From Ailurus styani (lineage: Eukaryota > Chordata > Mammalia > Carnivora > Ailuridae): 64,000 bases of DNA. The stretch is taken from positions 2,387,221-2,451,220 of the forward strand of contig LNAC01000031.1 in NCBI GenBank assembly GCA_002007465.1. Direction: 5' to 3'. Under the pieces are notes generated by a model. That model was not told where the DNA came from. It ran no database searches and worked only from the letters and a program-made list of their open reading frames with translations. This document shows, piece by piece, positions 46,801 to 59,110 of the stretch. The position numbers were made by a program, and so were the translations under genes. Position 1 is the first letter of the stretch. Every line of letters begins with the position of its first letter.

Positions 46801-47454
46801 CACAGCCTTGAAACAGCTGGAGTTGTGTTGAATATCTCTTAAAGATTTGCCCAAATGACAGCTGGTTAGGTTATAGAAGTGAGATCTGATCACCTAAATC
46901 CCTCCCCAGAGAATGAAAAAAAAAAAAAAAAAGAAAAGGTACTCCCACAAATATTCAAATAAAAAGAAGAAACCCAGAGTGAGTCTACTGAAGAGGAAAG
47001 AGTTTCCCAAGGCTTCTCTGTAGAGGTTCGTAGTAGACAGTGTGCAGAGACAAGTACAAAACTATTTTAGTTATGGACAAAACCCCACCTGGCCAAAGAA
47101 AAAGACTTCTTCAGAAGAGATGAAGCAGAGGCTGTGGCCTTCTCTGTGGAAAGCTGAGAAGGAGGTCAGCCAGAGGTGAAAACTGAAAGTTTCTACCAAC
47201 TCAAAATGAGATTAAGGCTCTGATTTGTTCTGCACCAAAGTACTTCATCCATCTAACCTTGCCTTGGAAGGGTTCTGCACTTCCCATGTCCCAAATTAGT
47301 TAACCAGTAACTGTCATCAAAACATCACAGTGTAGAACAAAGATACTTAGATGAAGCTCATAAATAAAGATAGAAGCCAAGAAATAAATGCACAGGGATT
47401 TCTTAAATTTGTAAAGAGGTCAAGCTTGCAAGCAAAATCTGAGCAAAAGCTAAT
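43893..47454. other. Unassigned sequence, 3.5 kb
   Basis: This is the longest stretch in which I recognise nothing. It has no gene, RNA or repeat consensus. An A run of about 18 lies at 46917-46932. Frames of 76-94 codons near 44330-44854 and 45376-46114 overlap on both strands and match nothing. Confidence 0.35.
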
Positions 47455-47600
47455 CCAAAATAATATTTATTTACTATATGTCTGTTATTTTCAAGTCACT
47501 GGGCTAGGTCTATATTGGAACTAGGATGACCAAGATGCAACTTCTCATCAGAGAATCCAGTGTCTCATGAAGGAAATAGACATAAACAGAGAGAGATAGA
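47455..47600 (-). mobile_element. Old L2-type 3' end, antisense, weak
   Basis: 'aatatttatttactatatgt' then 'caagtcactgggctaggtct' and 'gaatccagtgtctcatgaag' follow the common old repeat reading 'aaatatttattgagcgcctactatgtgccaggcac..'. A second weak match follows at 47850-47940. Confidence 0.45.
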
Positions 47601-48162
47601 AAGGATCAACTAAAAAGCTTGGAGGACAGACCTTAGAAGCAGAAAACAGTAAGGCAAAACTCAAGGTCTACAAATCCCACTTAACAGAAGAACTTTTCCT
47701 TCTTTTTATCTCCACAGAACCAACTTTTGTGGTGTTTATACTAGGGCTTCAGAGCCTCTTCACTACCACTGGACAGTAGATCCAAGTATTCCTTTCCTCT
47801 CCCCATAAGATACCTTCTAACATAACTGTTTCTCTGATTAAATCATAATACGTATTGAAGGACCACTGTATGAAGACTATACTAAGTTCAAGACGTCAAT
47901 CAAAAGAAACTGCACTCATAGTCCTTACACTGAAGATTATTTTAATTTTCCCAGAGAAATATAATATAGAAAATGAAGAAAGTGCTTGAAAATAATATTA
48001 CAAAGCATGAATAAGATTTAGATATTCAAATGTGCTGTTGAAACCAATTTACCAGATGTTCATTTTAAAATACACAGTATTAGTATGGGAATATCAGTAA
48101 GTTCCCACTACTTCTATACATACATACACACAGACATGATTTTGCTGTACATATTGCTATAG
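47601..48162. other. Unassigned sequence
   Basis: Nothing further recognised beyond the weak trace near 47850. Confidence 0.4.
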
Positions 48163-48173
48163 TAAAAAGTCTT

Positions 48174-48347
48174 TATTTGTTTTTGTTTGTTTTTTTTTCT
48201 TTCCAATTTTTAATTTAAATTCCAGTTCGTTAACAGAGTATAGTGTTAGTTTTAGGTGTAGAATTTAGTGATTCATCACTTATGTACAGTACCTGGTGCT
48301 CATCACAATAAGTGCCCTCCTTAATTCCTATCACCTACTTAACCCAC
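48174..48347 (-). mobile_element. Carnivore L1 3' end, 174 bases, antisense
   Basis: Minus-strand carnivore L1 3' UTR ('gttagttttaggtgtagaat', 'acctggtgctcatcacaata', 'agtgccctccttaattccta'). Target-site duplications (taaaaagtctt) flank it at 48163-48173 and 48348-48358, so this is a complete but drastically 5'-truncated insertion. Confidence 0.92.
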
Positions 48348-48596
48348 TAAAAAGTCTTAAAAACAGAAATTGTTATAACCTTTCTGCCTAGTCATTTAAT
48401 TTTTGGTTGTATTAATAACGTGTAAATTTTTAAACATTTTACAAATTCCTTAATTGACAGCTCACAGATGGACATAAAGACAAGAACTAAATGAAGTTGC
48501 TGAAATGTTCTCACATATTCTTGGAAAAGAGAGTATAAATATTATGATTTTTGATACTGCACATGGAATATTTTGGTCATATTGGAAGAGTGAATT

Positions 48597-48823
48597 TTTT
48601 TTCAACTTTTTCTTTTAATGACTTATTTATTTTAGAGAGAGAAAGAGAACATGAATGCCCGCCAGCAGGGGAAGGCAAGAGGGAGAGGGAGAGAGAGAAT
48701 CCTCAAGCAGACTCCCCATTGAGCGTGGAGCCTGACATAGCCTTGATCTCATGACCATGGGATGATGACCTGAGCCAAAATCAAGAGTAGGCTGCATAAC
48801 CAAATGAACCATCCAGGTTCCCC
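48597..48823 (-). mobile_element. CAN-SINE, antisense, older subfamily
   Basis: Full minus-strand SINE with tail complement near 48605-48630, a GAGA-rich body and head complement 'aaccatccaggttcccc'. Target-site duplications (aagagtgaatt) lie at 48586-48596 and 48824-48834. Confidence 0.95.
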
Positions 48824-48834
48824 AAGAGTGAATT

Positions 48835-49205
48835 CCTTTTAAAAATTCTTAAATGTACAAAGTTCCAAACATGCCACATATAATCTTTTTTCTATTATAT
48901 ACTTTCCCCCAAAATATTGCTGAATCTCTGTGAATTTCACCTGGAGGAGTAGGGCTGCACTGACACTACTGATTTTTGCACATGAGTTAAATAGAACTGG
49001 TTTGTGAAAAGGCAATGTTGAAGCAATATAGATCCAGGTCAGCCTTTTCTAACTCTAAGTTCTTATTCTAACCACAGCCTAGCTTAAGTAGATAGATCTG
49101 TCTCTCCAACTCTTTCCTGTCTCATATATGAAATGTCTATTTGTCTCTAAAATGGGCAAGAGTTGTAGAGAAAGAGAGAATTAATTCATGGAATCCTAGA
49201 ATTAG
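48835..49205. other. Unassigned sequence
   Basis: Nothing recognised. Confidence 0.4.
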
Positions 49206-49221
49206 AAACACTGACTCCTTA

Positions 49222-49402
49222 GGGCGCCTGGCTGGCTCAGTCAGTTGAGGATCTGACTCTTGATTTCAGCCCAGGTCATGATCTCATGGTTGTGAAATGG
49301 AGCCCTGTGTAGGGTTCTGCACTGGATCTAGAGCCTCATTAAGATTCTCCCTCTGCCCCTTCCCCCAGGCTCTCTCTCCATCTCTCTAACAAACAAAAAC
49401 AA
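49222..49402 (+). mobile_element. CAN-SINE, sense, older subfamily
   Basis: Head 'gggcgcctggctggctcag' with 'tcagttgaggatctgactct', body 'ctctgccccttcccccaggc', and a tail of CAAA units. Imperfect target-site duplications (aaacactgactcct / aaacactgagtctcct) lie at 49206-49219 and 49403-49418. Confidence 0.95.
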
Positions 49403-49418
49403 AAACACTGAGTCTCCT

Positions 49419-50000
49419 CAGTCAGCCATCACTGTGGTCCCCACAAGGGTAACCAGACACAAGTGACAAAGCCAGGAAAATGAAATTACTAGATGGGGCT
49501 TTGAGTGCCTTGTGAAATGGCAATGAAACTATAGGAAATCCTTTAGACAGGCAGGAGACCAGCCTATACTTAGACAATATTAATCCAAGTGGCACATTGA
49601 ACCCTTTCACCTGGGTTCATATTCTTACGACCCTACCATTCCAGTGATGAGAAGAGTCAGGAAACAAGGCGAGGTAAACCCCAGGAAAGACTAAGTGAGT
49701 GTAAGAGCAGCGATCCCCTGGGCTTAGAGATCACAGAAAATGAGCCATGGAATCCTAGCAGCTTTTCCTCTGTTCTATTTTTGTGTTTATTCTTTTTACA
49801 GTATTTTTATTCAGTTATTTTTACCGTTCATCATATTATCCAGTCAAGACAATATTTTTCAAAGTTACTTAAGTCAGCTCCTTTCTTTAACACTTGTGTT
49901 AGTGTGGGTTTATAATACAGTTAAATTCAATTGTCAGAATTTATATTTCCTTTTGGGTTCCCCTAACATTCTAACTCATTTTTTAAAAAATTTGTATATA
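49419..50000. other. Unassigned sequence
   Basis: Nothing recognised. The 95-codon frame 49740-50027 runs into the SINE at 50001. Confidence 0.4.
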
Positions 50001-50120
50001 GGGACACCTGGCTGGCTTAGTTGGTAGAGCATATGACTCTTAATCCCAGGGTCATGAGTTCAAGCCCAACATTGGGTATGGAGCCTACTTAAAAATAAAT
50101 AAAAATAAAAATAAAAAGAT
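50001..50120 (+). mobile_element. Short CAN-SINE lacking the pyrimidine body
   Basis: 'gggacacctggctggcttag' 'ttggtagagcatatgactct' and 'gggtcatgagttcaagccc' give a tRNA-like A box (tggcttagttgg) and B box (gagttcaagcc), followed almost at once by a (AAAT)n tail. It keeps more tRNA likeness than the other copies, but the tail and lack of an acceptor-stem match mark it as a SINE, not a tRNA gene. Confidence 0.88.
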
Positions 50121-50129
50121 AAGGTTTTC

Positions 50130-53100
50130 ACAGTGAAATTCCCTCACTGTGGCATACAGTTCTCTGTGTATTGACAAAAGCACTGAGTCATACATTCACC
50201 TCCACAGTACCATACCAGGTAGTTCCATCACTTCCAAAATTCCCTTGTACTACCCTTGTGGTCAACCCCTCCTCTCAGATTCAAACTTGGCACTGATGAT
50301 CTGCTTTCTGGCTTTGTATTTTCCCAGAATGTCATATATTTAGAATCAGAGAAAACGAAAGTCTTTTTTAGTCTGCCTTCTTTCACTTAAAAAAATGCAT
50401 TTAAGGATCATGCATATTGTTGTGAGAATCCATTGTTTTGGGTTTTTTTTTTTCCTTTTTCTTGCTGAGTAGTATTCTACTGCATGGATATAGCACTATT
50501 TGTTCATCCATTCCTGTGCAGATGGATATTTGTATTGTTTCCAAATTTTGGAGCTTATGAATGAAGTTGCTATGAATATAAACATACAAGTGTTCATAAA
50601 TATAATATAATTCCCTAGGGTAAATGCTTAGGAGTAGGAAAGCCAGGTTATATGGTAAATACATACGGTATGTTTATATGTAATTGCTAAAATATCTTCC
50701 AAGGTTGCCATACTATTTTGCATTCCCACAAAGTTTCTCTTTACATTCACCACACTTGATGCTGTATTTTTTTTTATTTTAGTCATTTTAACATGAGTAG
50801 TGATATCTCACTGGAGTTTTAATTTGCATTTTTCTAATGGCTAATGATGCTGATCATCTTTTCATATGCTGATTTCTCATCTGTATATCTTCTTTGATGA
50901 AGTATCAGTTCAAATGTACCCTCCTTTTTTTAATTTTAAAAAATAATAAAGTTCTTTATATACCTTGTATACAAGTCTATTATCAGGTAAGTGATTTGTA
51001 TAGATTTCCTTCCAGGATATACTTTTTCTTTTTGTTATCTTAACAGTATTTTTTATAAAGTAAAATATTTTAATTTTGATAATTTATCCAAGTCATAATC
51101 TCTTTCTTTGATGAATCTTGCTTTTAGAGTCATATCTAAAAACTACTGGAAAAACCCAAATCACACAGGTTTTCCAACTCTAGGATTTCCATAAAGGTAT
51201 ATGATCCATTTTGAGTTAGTTTTTGTGTAGTGTGAGTTGTGTGTCAAATTCACTGTTTTGTCCATGGACATTGAGTTGTATTAGGGTTATTTGTTGGAAG
51301 ATTATACTTTGATTTGTCTTTGTACTTTTGTCAAAATCATTTTACTATATTAAAATAGGTGTTATTTCTGGGCTTCCTATTCTGTTTCATTGATCTGCTT
51401 GTTCTTTCATTGATACCACGTCTTGAATACTCTACCTTTTCGTAAGTTTGAAGACAAGTAATGTGAGTCCTCCAACTTGTTCATTTGCTTCAAAATCACA
51501 TAAGTTACCTTAGTTCCTTTGCCTTTCCATATAAATGTTAGAATAAGTTCATGATTAACTAAAACAAACAAACATACCTAAAACTCCCCAAAACCACTGT
51601 TGGGATTTTAGTGTGTTAATTTGGTGAGTTACACTAATCAATTTTCAAATGTTGAATAGGTTTGCTTTCCTGAGGTGAATCCCACTTGGTCAAGATGGAT
51701 TGTCCTTTTTATATATTATTATATTTAAGTAGTTAATATTTTGTTGAAGACATATGTCTATGTTCATGAGAGGTATTATTCAGTATTTTTCTTATAAAAC
51801 CCTTGTCTGATTTAAACATTAGACTAATGTTAGCTACATAAAGTGATCAGGGAAGTTTATTCCCTTCTATTTTCTAGATGATACTTGGTATTATTTCTTC
51901 CTTATATATTTAATAGAATTTACCAAAAAAATCACCAGAGCATGGAATTCGTTTTTGGAGAAGATTCAATTTCTTTACCAAAGGATTATTCCAGCTATCT
52001 ACTTCTTCTTGAGTGCATTTTGGTAGTCTGTTTTTTGAGGCATTGGTCACTTTTACCTCAGTTTTAGAACTTAGGACATAGAATTGTTCATAGTATTTCT
52101 GTATCATCCTGATGATGTATATGATGTCAGTAGCAACATTCTTTTATCATTCCTGATATTGGTAGTTTGCATTTCTCTGTGTTTTTTAAAAAATTGTTGT
52201 TGTCAGTTAGATATTTACCAATTTTATCTTTTCATAGAAACAGTTTTTGGTTTCACAGATTTTCCCTTATCACTTTTCTATTTTCAAATTCATTTATTTC
52301 TACTCATTATTTCCTTTCTTTTGCTTGTGATAAGTTTTCTTTCCTTTCTTCTTCTGGTTTCTTAAGGTAGGAAGAAAGATCACTGCTTTGACTCGTTTCC
52401 CCTTTTTCAGTATGAACATTTAATGCTATAAATTTTCCTGTATGCACTGCTTTCATTGCAAATCTCATTTTGATATGTTGGATTTTCATACTCACTCACT
52501 TCAAATTATTTCTCAATTTCCCTTGAGATTTCTTTTCTGACCCATGGATTATTTAAAATTGTGTTGCTCAATTTTCAAATATTTGGAGATTTTCCAAAAT
52601 CTCTGTGTTACTGATCTCTATATTAATTCCATTGTGATCTGAAAACATACTACATATGGTTTCTATTTGAGTTCAGTTAGCAGTTGAACTGTGTTCGTTG
52701 CTGCTGTGGTTACCCTCAATGTGCCATGGGCTTCAAATTTCTGCAATCATACTTTGCATTTGGTGTGGGAATTTGTATGCCAGAACAGTGTCTCATCTGG
52801 GTGCTACACTTCAGGTTGCCTCTTGAAGATTCTCTTCAGAAAAGATCTCTTTGCAATGCCTGTGTTTTACTTCTGCCCACTCCCTGCAATATTCTGCTCT
52901 TACTTGTAATTTGTAATTCAAAGTGTGTTAGTTTGCTAGTGGAAATTCTCTGCTGTTTGGATGAAGTCTCTGTCTTAGGCAGACTCTAAATCCTGAGTCT
53001 CAGGGATGGAGTCTTCTAATTCCCTCCCACACCCTCTGTGCTGAGGGCATAGTCCTCCTTCTTGCCCAGGAGTGGGTATTTTTCCTCCTCGAGTCCCTTC

Positions 53101-53590
53101 CTCAAGTTGCCCTGAGTTTTTCTCAGTGTCCTAAAGATAAGAATTTCTTTACCATCTCTCAAGGCTGCTATTCTCTTCCTCCAAATCCACAGGTTCCACA
53201 ATGAACACATCTTAAGTCTCTTTTGGACCTTCTCCAAAGTGAGAATCTTTCAGTGTTCATTGCAGGCAGCCTACAATAATGTGCTATCACCCCTAGATTT
53301 TTTCTCTGCTGGGCTTCACAGTGTCCCACCAACCCACAATCAGCATTCATCAGTTATCACCAGTGTCTGGCTAGGGGTGTGTTTAATCCATGGAAAGGAG
53401 TGCTCGCCTCTCCTCTCTATCTTTGCAGGCACTAATGTTTTCTCAGGTTTTGGACCATTGATCTGCTCTGTGGACTCAGGTTCCTAATGGGTCAAAGAAA
53501 TCATGAATTTTAGGTTAATCTGGCCCTTTTTCATTATAAGCATGGGCAAAACACTTCTTCTAGCTCACTATATCCTAGAAATTGCCACTT
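50130..53590 (-). mobile_element. Long L1 (L1M-type), antisense
   Basis: A 3.4 kb minus-strand L1. 50130-50480 is a 3' UTR ('ttttcccagaatgtcatata', 'ttctttcacttaaaaaaatg'). 50480-52680 is decayed ORF2. 52680-53590 matches old L1 text that usually lies at the opposite end ('ttttctcaggttttggacc' 53439, 'atgggtcaaagaaatcatga' 53487), so the middle or 5' portion is deleted. No target-site duplication was found. Confidence 0.85.
50480..52680 (-). pseudogene. L1 ORF2 remnant, decayed, antisense
   Basis: This is the minus-strand coding part of the L1 above, once an endonuclease/reverse transcriptase. Complement landmarks: 'attcccacaaagtttctctt' (50723), 'gtatatgatccattttgagt' (51198), 'tttcattgatctgcttgttc' (51387), 'gcttgaatcccacttgg'-like text (51677) and 'cccatggattatttaaaatt' (52541). 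All frames are broken; the longest open minus-strand frames are under 90 codons. It encodes no working enzyme. Confidence 0.82.
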
Positions 53591-54009
53591 AGCTTTACAT
53601 ATCTAAGGTGAAAGAGTGATAGAGAGATACCTTCCTGCAAATGTGAAATAATTCTAGGTTTCTCTTACTAATAAAATACGCTAGTCAAGAAAAGGGACAG
53701 TTAAAGAAACAAGGCAAGGAGGGTAGATTTCAAGAAAAGATAAGTAACCGAGTCTCGATGGCCTTGCACCTCCTTCCTTCATCTAACAGAAAACTCCACA
53801 TCTAGCACTGAGGCTCAAAACTGCCCTACTTCTTGCACCTCCATATTAGCCTTGTTCTTGGGGATTTGATGAGAGACATAATAGAAGTAGTTTCCCTTGA
53901 GGCCATTACTATATGAAGTGAGGTTGACCATTATTTAATAAACATTTTTCATTTCTTGTTGAAATTTAAAGTAGATGTACAATTTCCTTCACTACAAGTT
54001 TCCCTTAAA
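53591..54009. other. Unassigned sequence
   Basis: Nothing recognised. Confidence 0.4.
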
Positions 54010-54240
54010 TTTACTCTGGTAGGCTAGAGATTACAGCACTGACCTAGGAGACAAAAATACTAGTATTCTCATTTTGTCCTTGCAACGCCTTGTCAGACTC
54101 TGAATTATAAGTTATTTAACTATTTTGAATCTCAATTTCTAAATTTTGCAATGGAGGTACAATCTCAACTATGCATTGGAGTGAAGAATCTCATGAGGCA
54201 ATGTTCTTAGAATCTATTTGACAAGAATAAAGGTCTCTTC
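54010..54240 (+). mobile_element. MIR element, sense, nearly full length
   Basis: The tRNA-like head 'tagagattacagcactgacc' 'taggagacaaaaatactagt' is followed by the core 'aagttatttaactattttga', 'atctcaatttctaaattttg' and 'caatggaggtacaatctcaa'. Strongly diverged but in the right order. Confidence 0.65.
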
Positions 54241-56328
54241 AAACAAGTAATACAATTTCACCCTTAGTCTACTGTCATAGATCCTTAAAGCTAAAGTGGG
54301 GAGAACATTTAACACCAAGCCTTTTGCAGGATCAAAGTACTCTCTCTTCTGGATATTTTTGGATGAGCACTGAAAATTTTACACTTTCCATTTCTGCTCA
54401 AATCTTTGCTTGTTACCAGCAAACTGTTATGGCTATAACTATTGAGTTATGCAAATAGATATGCAAAGAGTTACTGCATTCATTAATGCAAATATTTCTA
54501 CTTTGATTGTTCTCTGGCTACATATATTTTATTTGATTTGATATTTGTGTTGCCAAGACTTTATCATCCACAAGTTTTTTAGCTATGTGTATGGATGGAG
54601 TATTTCTTCAGCTCATGGACTTATACATTTTGTACAACTTTCCATTTCAGAGGTGACATTTCGTGTTCTTCAAATTGTTAAAGACCAAAGGTTCTTGACA
54701 ACAGCAAATGAAAACTATACCAGCTAAAGCTCAGGAAAATGTTATGAGCAATCAGGATGAGAAAAGGAGACCCAGGTAGACTCCAAAGTGGAGTCAGAAG
54801 GAAATTCATGAACTTAGGCTCTCTTCTACCCAGTAGTGTTGACTTTGTTTTCTCTAAGTTTCTGTCTTCTTTAAGTCTTCTATCTCTCTTTAAGTCTCTT
54901 GTCTTCTCCTCTCCATTCTTCATTCAACCAGCCTCCACAGCAAGGCTTTCAAATGTTGGGGCTTTACTCAGCTGTGACTTGCATAATGCTGACTATGGCC
55001 CAAATTACATAATTTCAGAATTTGGAGATAGAATTCCAGTGTCTTATTTAAAAGGATGAATTAATGGTGTGGAGGCTGATAAAATATTACAGAAACCTGA
55101 GTAACCTAGTGTTCTGACTATAAAGGAGAGCCCTGCTTCAACTTGGTTTCATTCAGCCTTACCTCAATTCCATTTCATTCCTTTGATGTGTTGGAGAAAG
55201 CTAAAAATCCAAGTCCCCCTAGAAAATGACCATTACATTTTCTATTGTTCTGGGTTTTATGTAAAGAAAACATTATTAAAAATCATATTTCATGTACAAA
55301 AATTATATTAAAGAGTTATAAGAACTATAAAAATAGAAAGCTGCACTCATTTTCTCCAGTCTGCTTATTAAATAAAGGAGATGGTGCATATACTTGATTT
55401 AGTGAATGTGAATTAAACAATCTGTGTGTATTATGAGATGTATTGATTCACAAAGATTTCTATATAGCAGTATTATGTTTATTTTCTTATGCAAAATATA
55501 TATGTATTGATAAATGAAAAGAAATGTAGTAAAGTAAAAAATATGACTTGCATTCTTTTTTTCTTGAGTTTCCCCTTTAGAAAGCCTCCTGATCATGCAG
55601 GTTATCATTTCAACCAAGAGCCTTCTTCTTTGTTTAAAGCTATTGATAGTTCTTGTGTGCCAAACTGCTTTCTCAAAGTCAGATTAGACCTACAGTATTA
55701 GTAACAAATGTCATCTCTACCAGGCAACATAAGGTTTTAAAAATATGCTGTGTACTTCCAATCTTGCACAACAGCAAGTTGGAGTTACAGTGTGTTGAAA
55801 GAGGATGTATAAGTGAAGGATAATTTCTGGATACTTATTTTAATTTCTCTCTTTCCCAGAACTCATGACCAGGATCAAAGAAGCAGTTTACATTCTACTC
55901 TTTGTCAAATGCTATTAACAGTGGTGAGCCCTAGGCATCAATTCTGGAAGTTTGTGAAGATAAGAACAATATGGATGCACAACAAATCAAAGATCCTAGA
56001 GTCCCAACCTTAATAATGAAACTATCAGCCTCTCCAGCCCCAGTAAAACTGTAAATATCTATAGCCACCAACATACCATCTATATTAACATGACTTTATT
56101 ATTCCTGGAAATTCTTGCTCGGGAAAATAACATTCCAAATACTGTATTGTTTATTTCAGATACTTTCTGAAAGTCCCTCTATCTGAACAATAGATTATTC
56201 TTCAATAGTTTGCTACATTGGAGTCATCAAACTGCTTTTTACTCTTCAAGTTTCTTTTCAAACTCTCATATCTCTGTCTTTACTAATCTTAAACTATCAT
56301 ATCATATACTTAGCTTCCATCAGGCCCT
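54241..56328. other. Unassigned sequence, 2.1 kb
   Basis: No gene or repeat recognised. A 100-codon plus frame (54757-55059) overlaps an 81-codon minus frame; neither has a recognisable motif. Confidence 0.35.
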
Positions 56329-56346
56329 CAGCATTGAAAACCTTTA

Positions 56347-56539
56347 TTTATTTTATTTTTTAAAAGATTTTATTTATTTATTTCACAGAGGGAGAGAGAT
56401 CACAAGGAGGCAGAGAGAGGGGGGGGGAAGCAGGCTCCCCGCTGAGCAGGGAGCCCGATGCAGGCCTCGATCCTAGGACCCTGAGATCATGACCTGAGCT
56501 GAAAGCAGAGGCTTTAACCCACTGAGCCACCCAGGCGCC
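56347..56539 (-). mobile_element. CAN-SINE, antisense, young mustelid-type
   Basis: Complete minus-strand element: tail complement 'taaaagattttatttattta', body with a run of ten G at about 56417-56426, and head complement 'actgagccacccaggcgccc'. Perfect 18-base target-site duplications (cagcattgaaaaccttta) lie at 56329-56346 and 56540-56557. Confidence 0.97.
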
Positions 56540-56557
56540 CAGCATTGAAAACCTTTA

Positions 56558-58105
56558 AATAGCTCTTCCAAATATATAGATTTCCCAATTTTGTCCTTTA
56601 CTTCAAAGATTCTCCTAAGACTCTCAAGATAGTGGCCTCTTTTATTGCAGTAAATAAACTTGGCATTGGTCCGTTAACAAGGTATTTTCGACTTAAGGAA
56701 GTCATCAGTATATGTGGCCAGGGGCTAAGGGGCAGACAAATGAAACTGATGAGCTGTAATAGTTGACAGAGTGACTGTCTTTTACCAGAGATAGTCCCTG
56801 TGAAAAATGTCTATAGTGGCAATGAAATTAAAGTGGACATTACGATGAATCCTGAGGACCTTTTTCACCCCACCATTGTAGGTTTTCGGTTTCTTTCCGT
56901 GTAAAATTTTGGCTTCTCAGATTTCCAAAACTTGAAACACAAGTCTTTTCATGGGAATTTTAATTTCTCCTCACAATTCAAGTGACCATTTTTTTTCCTC
57001 TCACTAAGAAAAAGAAATGTGTTCAGATATGCTGTTGCCATGTTTACTGAATTTTTAAAAAGAAAATGATCACTGAAACATCTTATGAGTGGGAAAAATA
57101 TGATCACCAAAGCAAGGATTATGTACACCCAACAGTCAGAGTACTAATCTATGACTTTAAAATTTAAAAATACCAATTTATTACACATATACATTGCAAA
57201 TAGCAAATATGGAAATGAATATCAAATTTGTGTTACATAGTTGTTGATGGGGAGGCAAATACTAAACTGCTATTATTCAAAGAAGAGACTATTTATTTCC
57301 CCTTTTTGTCATTACTTACCCTTTCTATTATATCCAAAGTGTAGTTTTAATTATGCGACAGCTGTTAGGCACATGTTATTTCTTTTGTTAAAGCTTATTC
57401 TATCTGAAATATGAAGGCTGCATTTATCAACTTCCTTTAAAAGGAAGTACAAGCCCAAGACATATCTCTGGAATATAAGGTATGTGCCAAAGAAATTTAT
57501 ATTTCTTGATTTTATTTTAATGAAAATCACTGCTCTCTCCACAGTGCACCCCTATTCATTAAGAAATAATTTTAAGAAGCTGCCTACTCTTAGAGAATTC
57601 TATTTCAGGAGTTCTTTTTAGCATTCCAGAACATTTTTAAATAACACTGTGAATTATTTTAAGGAAACTCATTTTCAAATACAAGCTAAATGGGAATCTT
57701 AGAAAACAATCTTACTGGAGTAAAAAATGTGCTTTGGAATACATTTTGCTATTTTACTGGTAAAGGGATTTTTTTCATCTGCAAAAGGATGTTTCCTAAG
57801 TATGGTAAGATTTATAGTTTTTTGATAAGAAATTTACAGTACTCTGACTTGTGATGACAGCCATTGCCCTAGAGACACTGTCATTGGAGTTTCAAGTATC
57901 CATAAAAACAGTAATAGCATTAAGCTTAATATCATACTTAACTCATTTATTTGATGTTAGGTGAAATGTATTTCAATATGATAGCAAATCAGGGAGTTCT
58001 TCTGTTGTCTCACTTTTTTTTAACTTGATAACCCTGAAGGAACTAATAAAAATACATTCTGCTTACTTTAAATTTTATAAGAACTCTTCAATCTTTTTGT
58101 CTCTG
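56558..58105. other. Unassigned sequence
   Basis: No gene, RNA or repeat recognised in 1.5 kb. Confidence 0.35.
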
Positions 58106-58135
58106 TCTCTCTCTCTCTCACACACACACACACAC
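58106..58135 (+). repeat. (CT)n(CA)n compound microsatellite
   Basis: Seven CT units run straight into about eight CA units. Confidence 0.95.
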
Positions 58136-58414
58136 CAGTATTGCTTCCAGCAACATGACCAGCCTCCCCCAGCTTCTCTAAGCCAAGATGATGCTTTGTT
58201 TATTTATTTTCTCTGTTTTATTTTGGTTGAAACCAGCAGTAGCAAGTAATTCCTTTGATCTTGAAATAATTCTGTATGTTGTTTGCCTCATTCTTTCAGC
58301 TTCTTCAAAAGTCTTAAAGGCTTTTCTTCTTATTTGCTTACATTTATGGCAGAGATATCCGTAGAGAATAGAGTTTGCCTGATGGAAGTTTAGGGAGCTG
58401 GATTTCCATATAGG

Positions 58415-58415
<1 letters not shown>

Positions 58416-58456
<41 letters not shown>
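58416..58456 (+). repeat. (TG)n microsatellite
   Basis: About twenty pure TG units. It is complementary to the (CA)n at 58119-58135, 280 bases upstream. Minus-strand frames here encode His-Thr runs only because of the repeat. Confidence 0.97.
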
Positions 58457-58458
<2 letters not shown>

Positions 58459-58559
58459 AAGCATATGTGTGTGAGTGTGTCTCTGTGTTTACACTGTGGG
58501 CCCTGACCCCCAACGAAATCTCTCTCTTTTACTAAACTTTTTTCAGGCTCCTCTGTGTC

Positions 58560-59110
58560 CTCTTTTTGACTAGAACTCATCTTTGGGTCCTGATTTCAAC
58601 AAGAGTTTATTAACACGTGTGTTGCACATGCACATGGGAATGGACAGTGATGAGTAACTCAAAGGGATGCCTAGAACTTGAACTTATATAGCATCTTAGC
58701 AGAGAATAATAATTTTGTAGAGGAATGGCAAGGCAAAGGAAAAGAACTTTGAATTTCTAAGATGGCAAATTGTGGGAAGATAAATATATGCAGAACTAAT
58801 AAAAGATAAGAGCTTGTTAGTAAAGTTTATTATGTACATTCCTCTGGCGCCATATCTGGGTTGATAAATTTCTAGAGTTGTCTCTAGTAATTCACTTCTG
58901 TCCTTTGTGGTGGAGGAGAGGGGAAAGGAGACACCTTTATAAATTTATGTCTTGCTTTTAGGCAAATAGAGGGGGACGAGAGAGCTTTTTTTTTTTTTTT
59001 TTTTTTTTTTTTGCTTTTCTTGTATCTGCCTCTTTTCAATTGCTTTCAGTTCAAAATAATTTATATGCAAAAGAGGCATCCTTTGTGTGGCATATTCTGC
59101 TGCCCTCACC
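58560..59110 (-). mobile_element. LTR-retrotransposon-like sequence, antisense, provisional
   Basis: 'caagagtttattaacacgtg', 'gtgatgagtaactcaaaggg', 'ggcgccatatctgggttgat' and 'atgtcttgcttttaggcaaa' recall a carnivore LTR-type repeat read on the minus strand (TAATAAA near 58605 on the complement). A 27-base T run lies at 58986-59012. Boundaries and family are uncertain. Confidence 0.45.

Noticed and set aside
43893..47454. Possible processed pseudogene in the large unassigned block
   Set aside because: I found no long protein-like frame, even a broken one, and no poly(A) tail with target-site duplications.
50001..50120. Possible tRNA gene
   Set aside because: A and B boxes are present, but there is no paired acceptor stem and an (AAAT)n tail follows, so it is a SINE.
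58178..58580. Two minus-strand frames with (HT)n runs
   Set aside because: The His-Thr repeats are the translated (TG)n array; no domain lies outside it.
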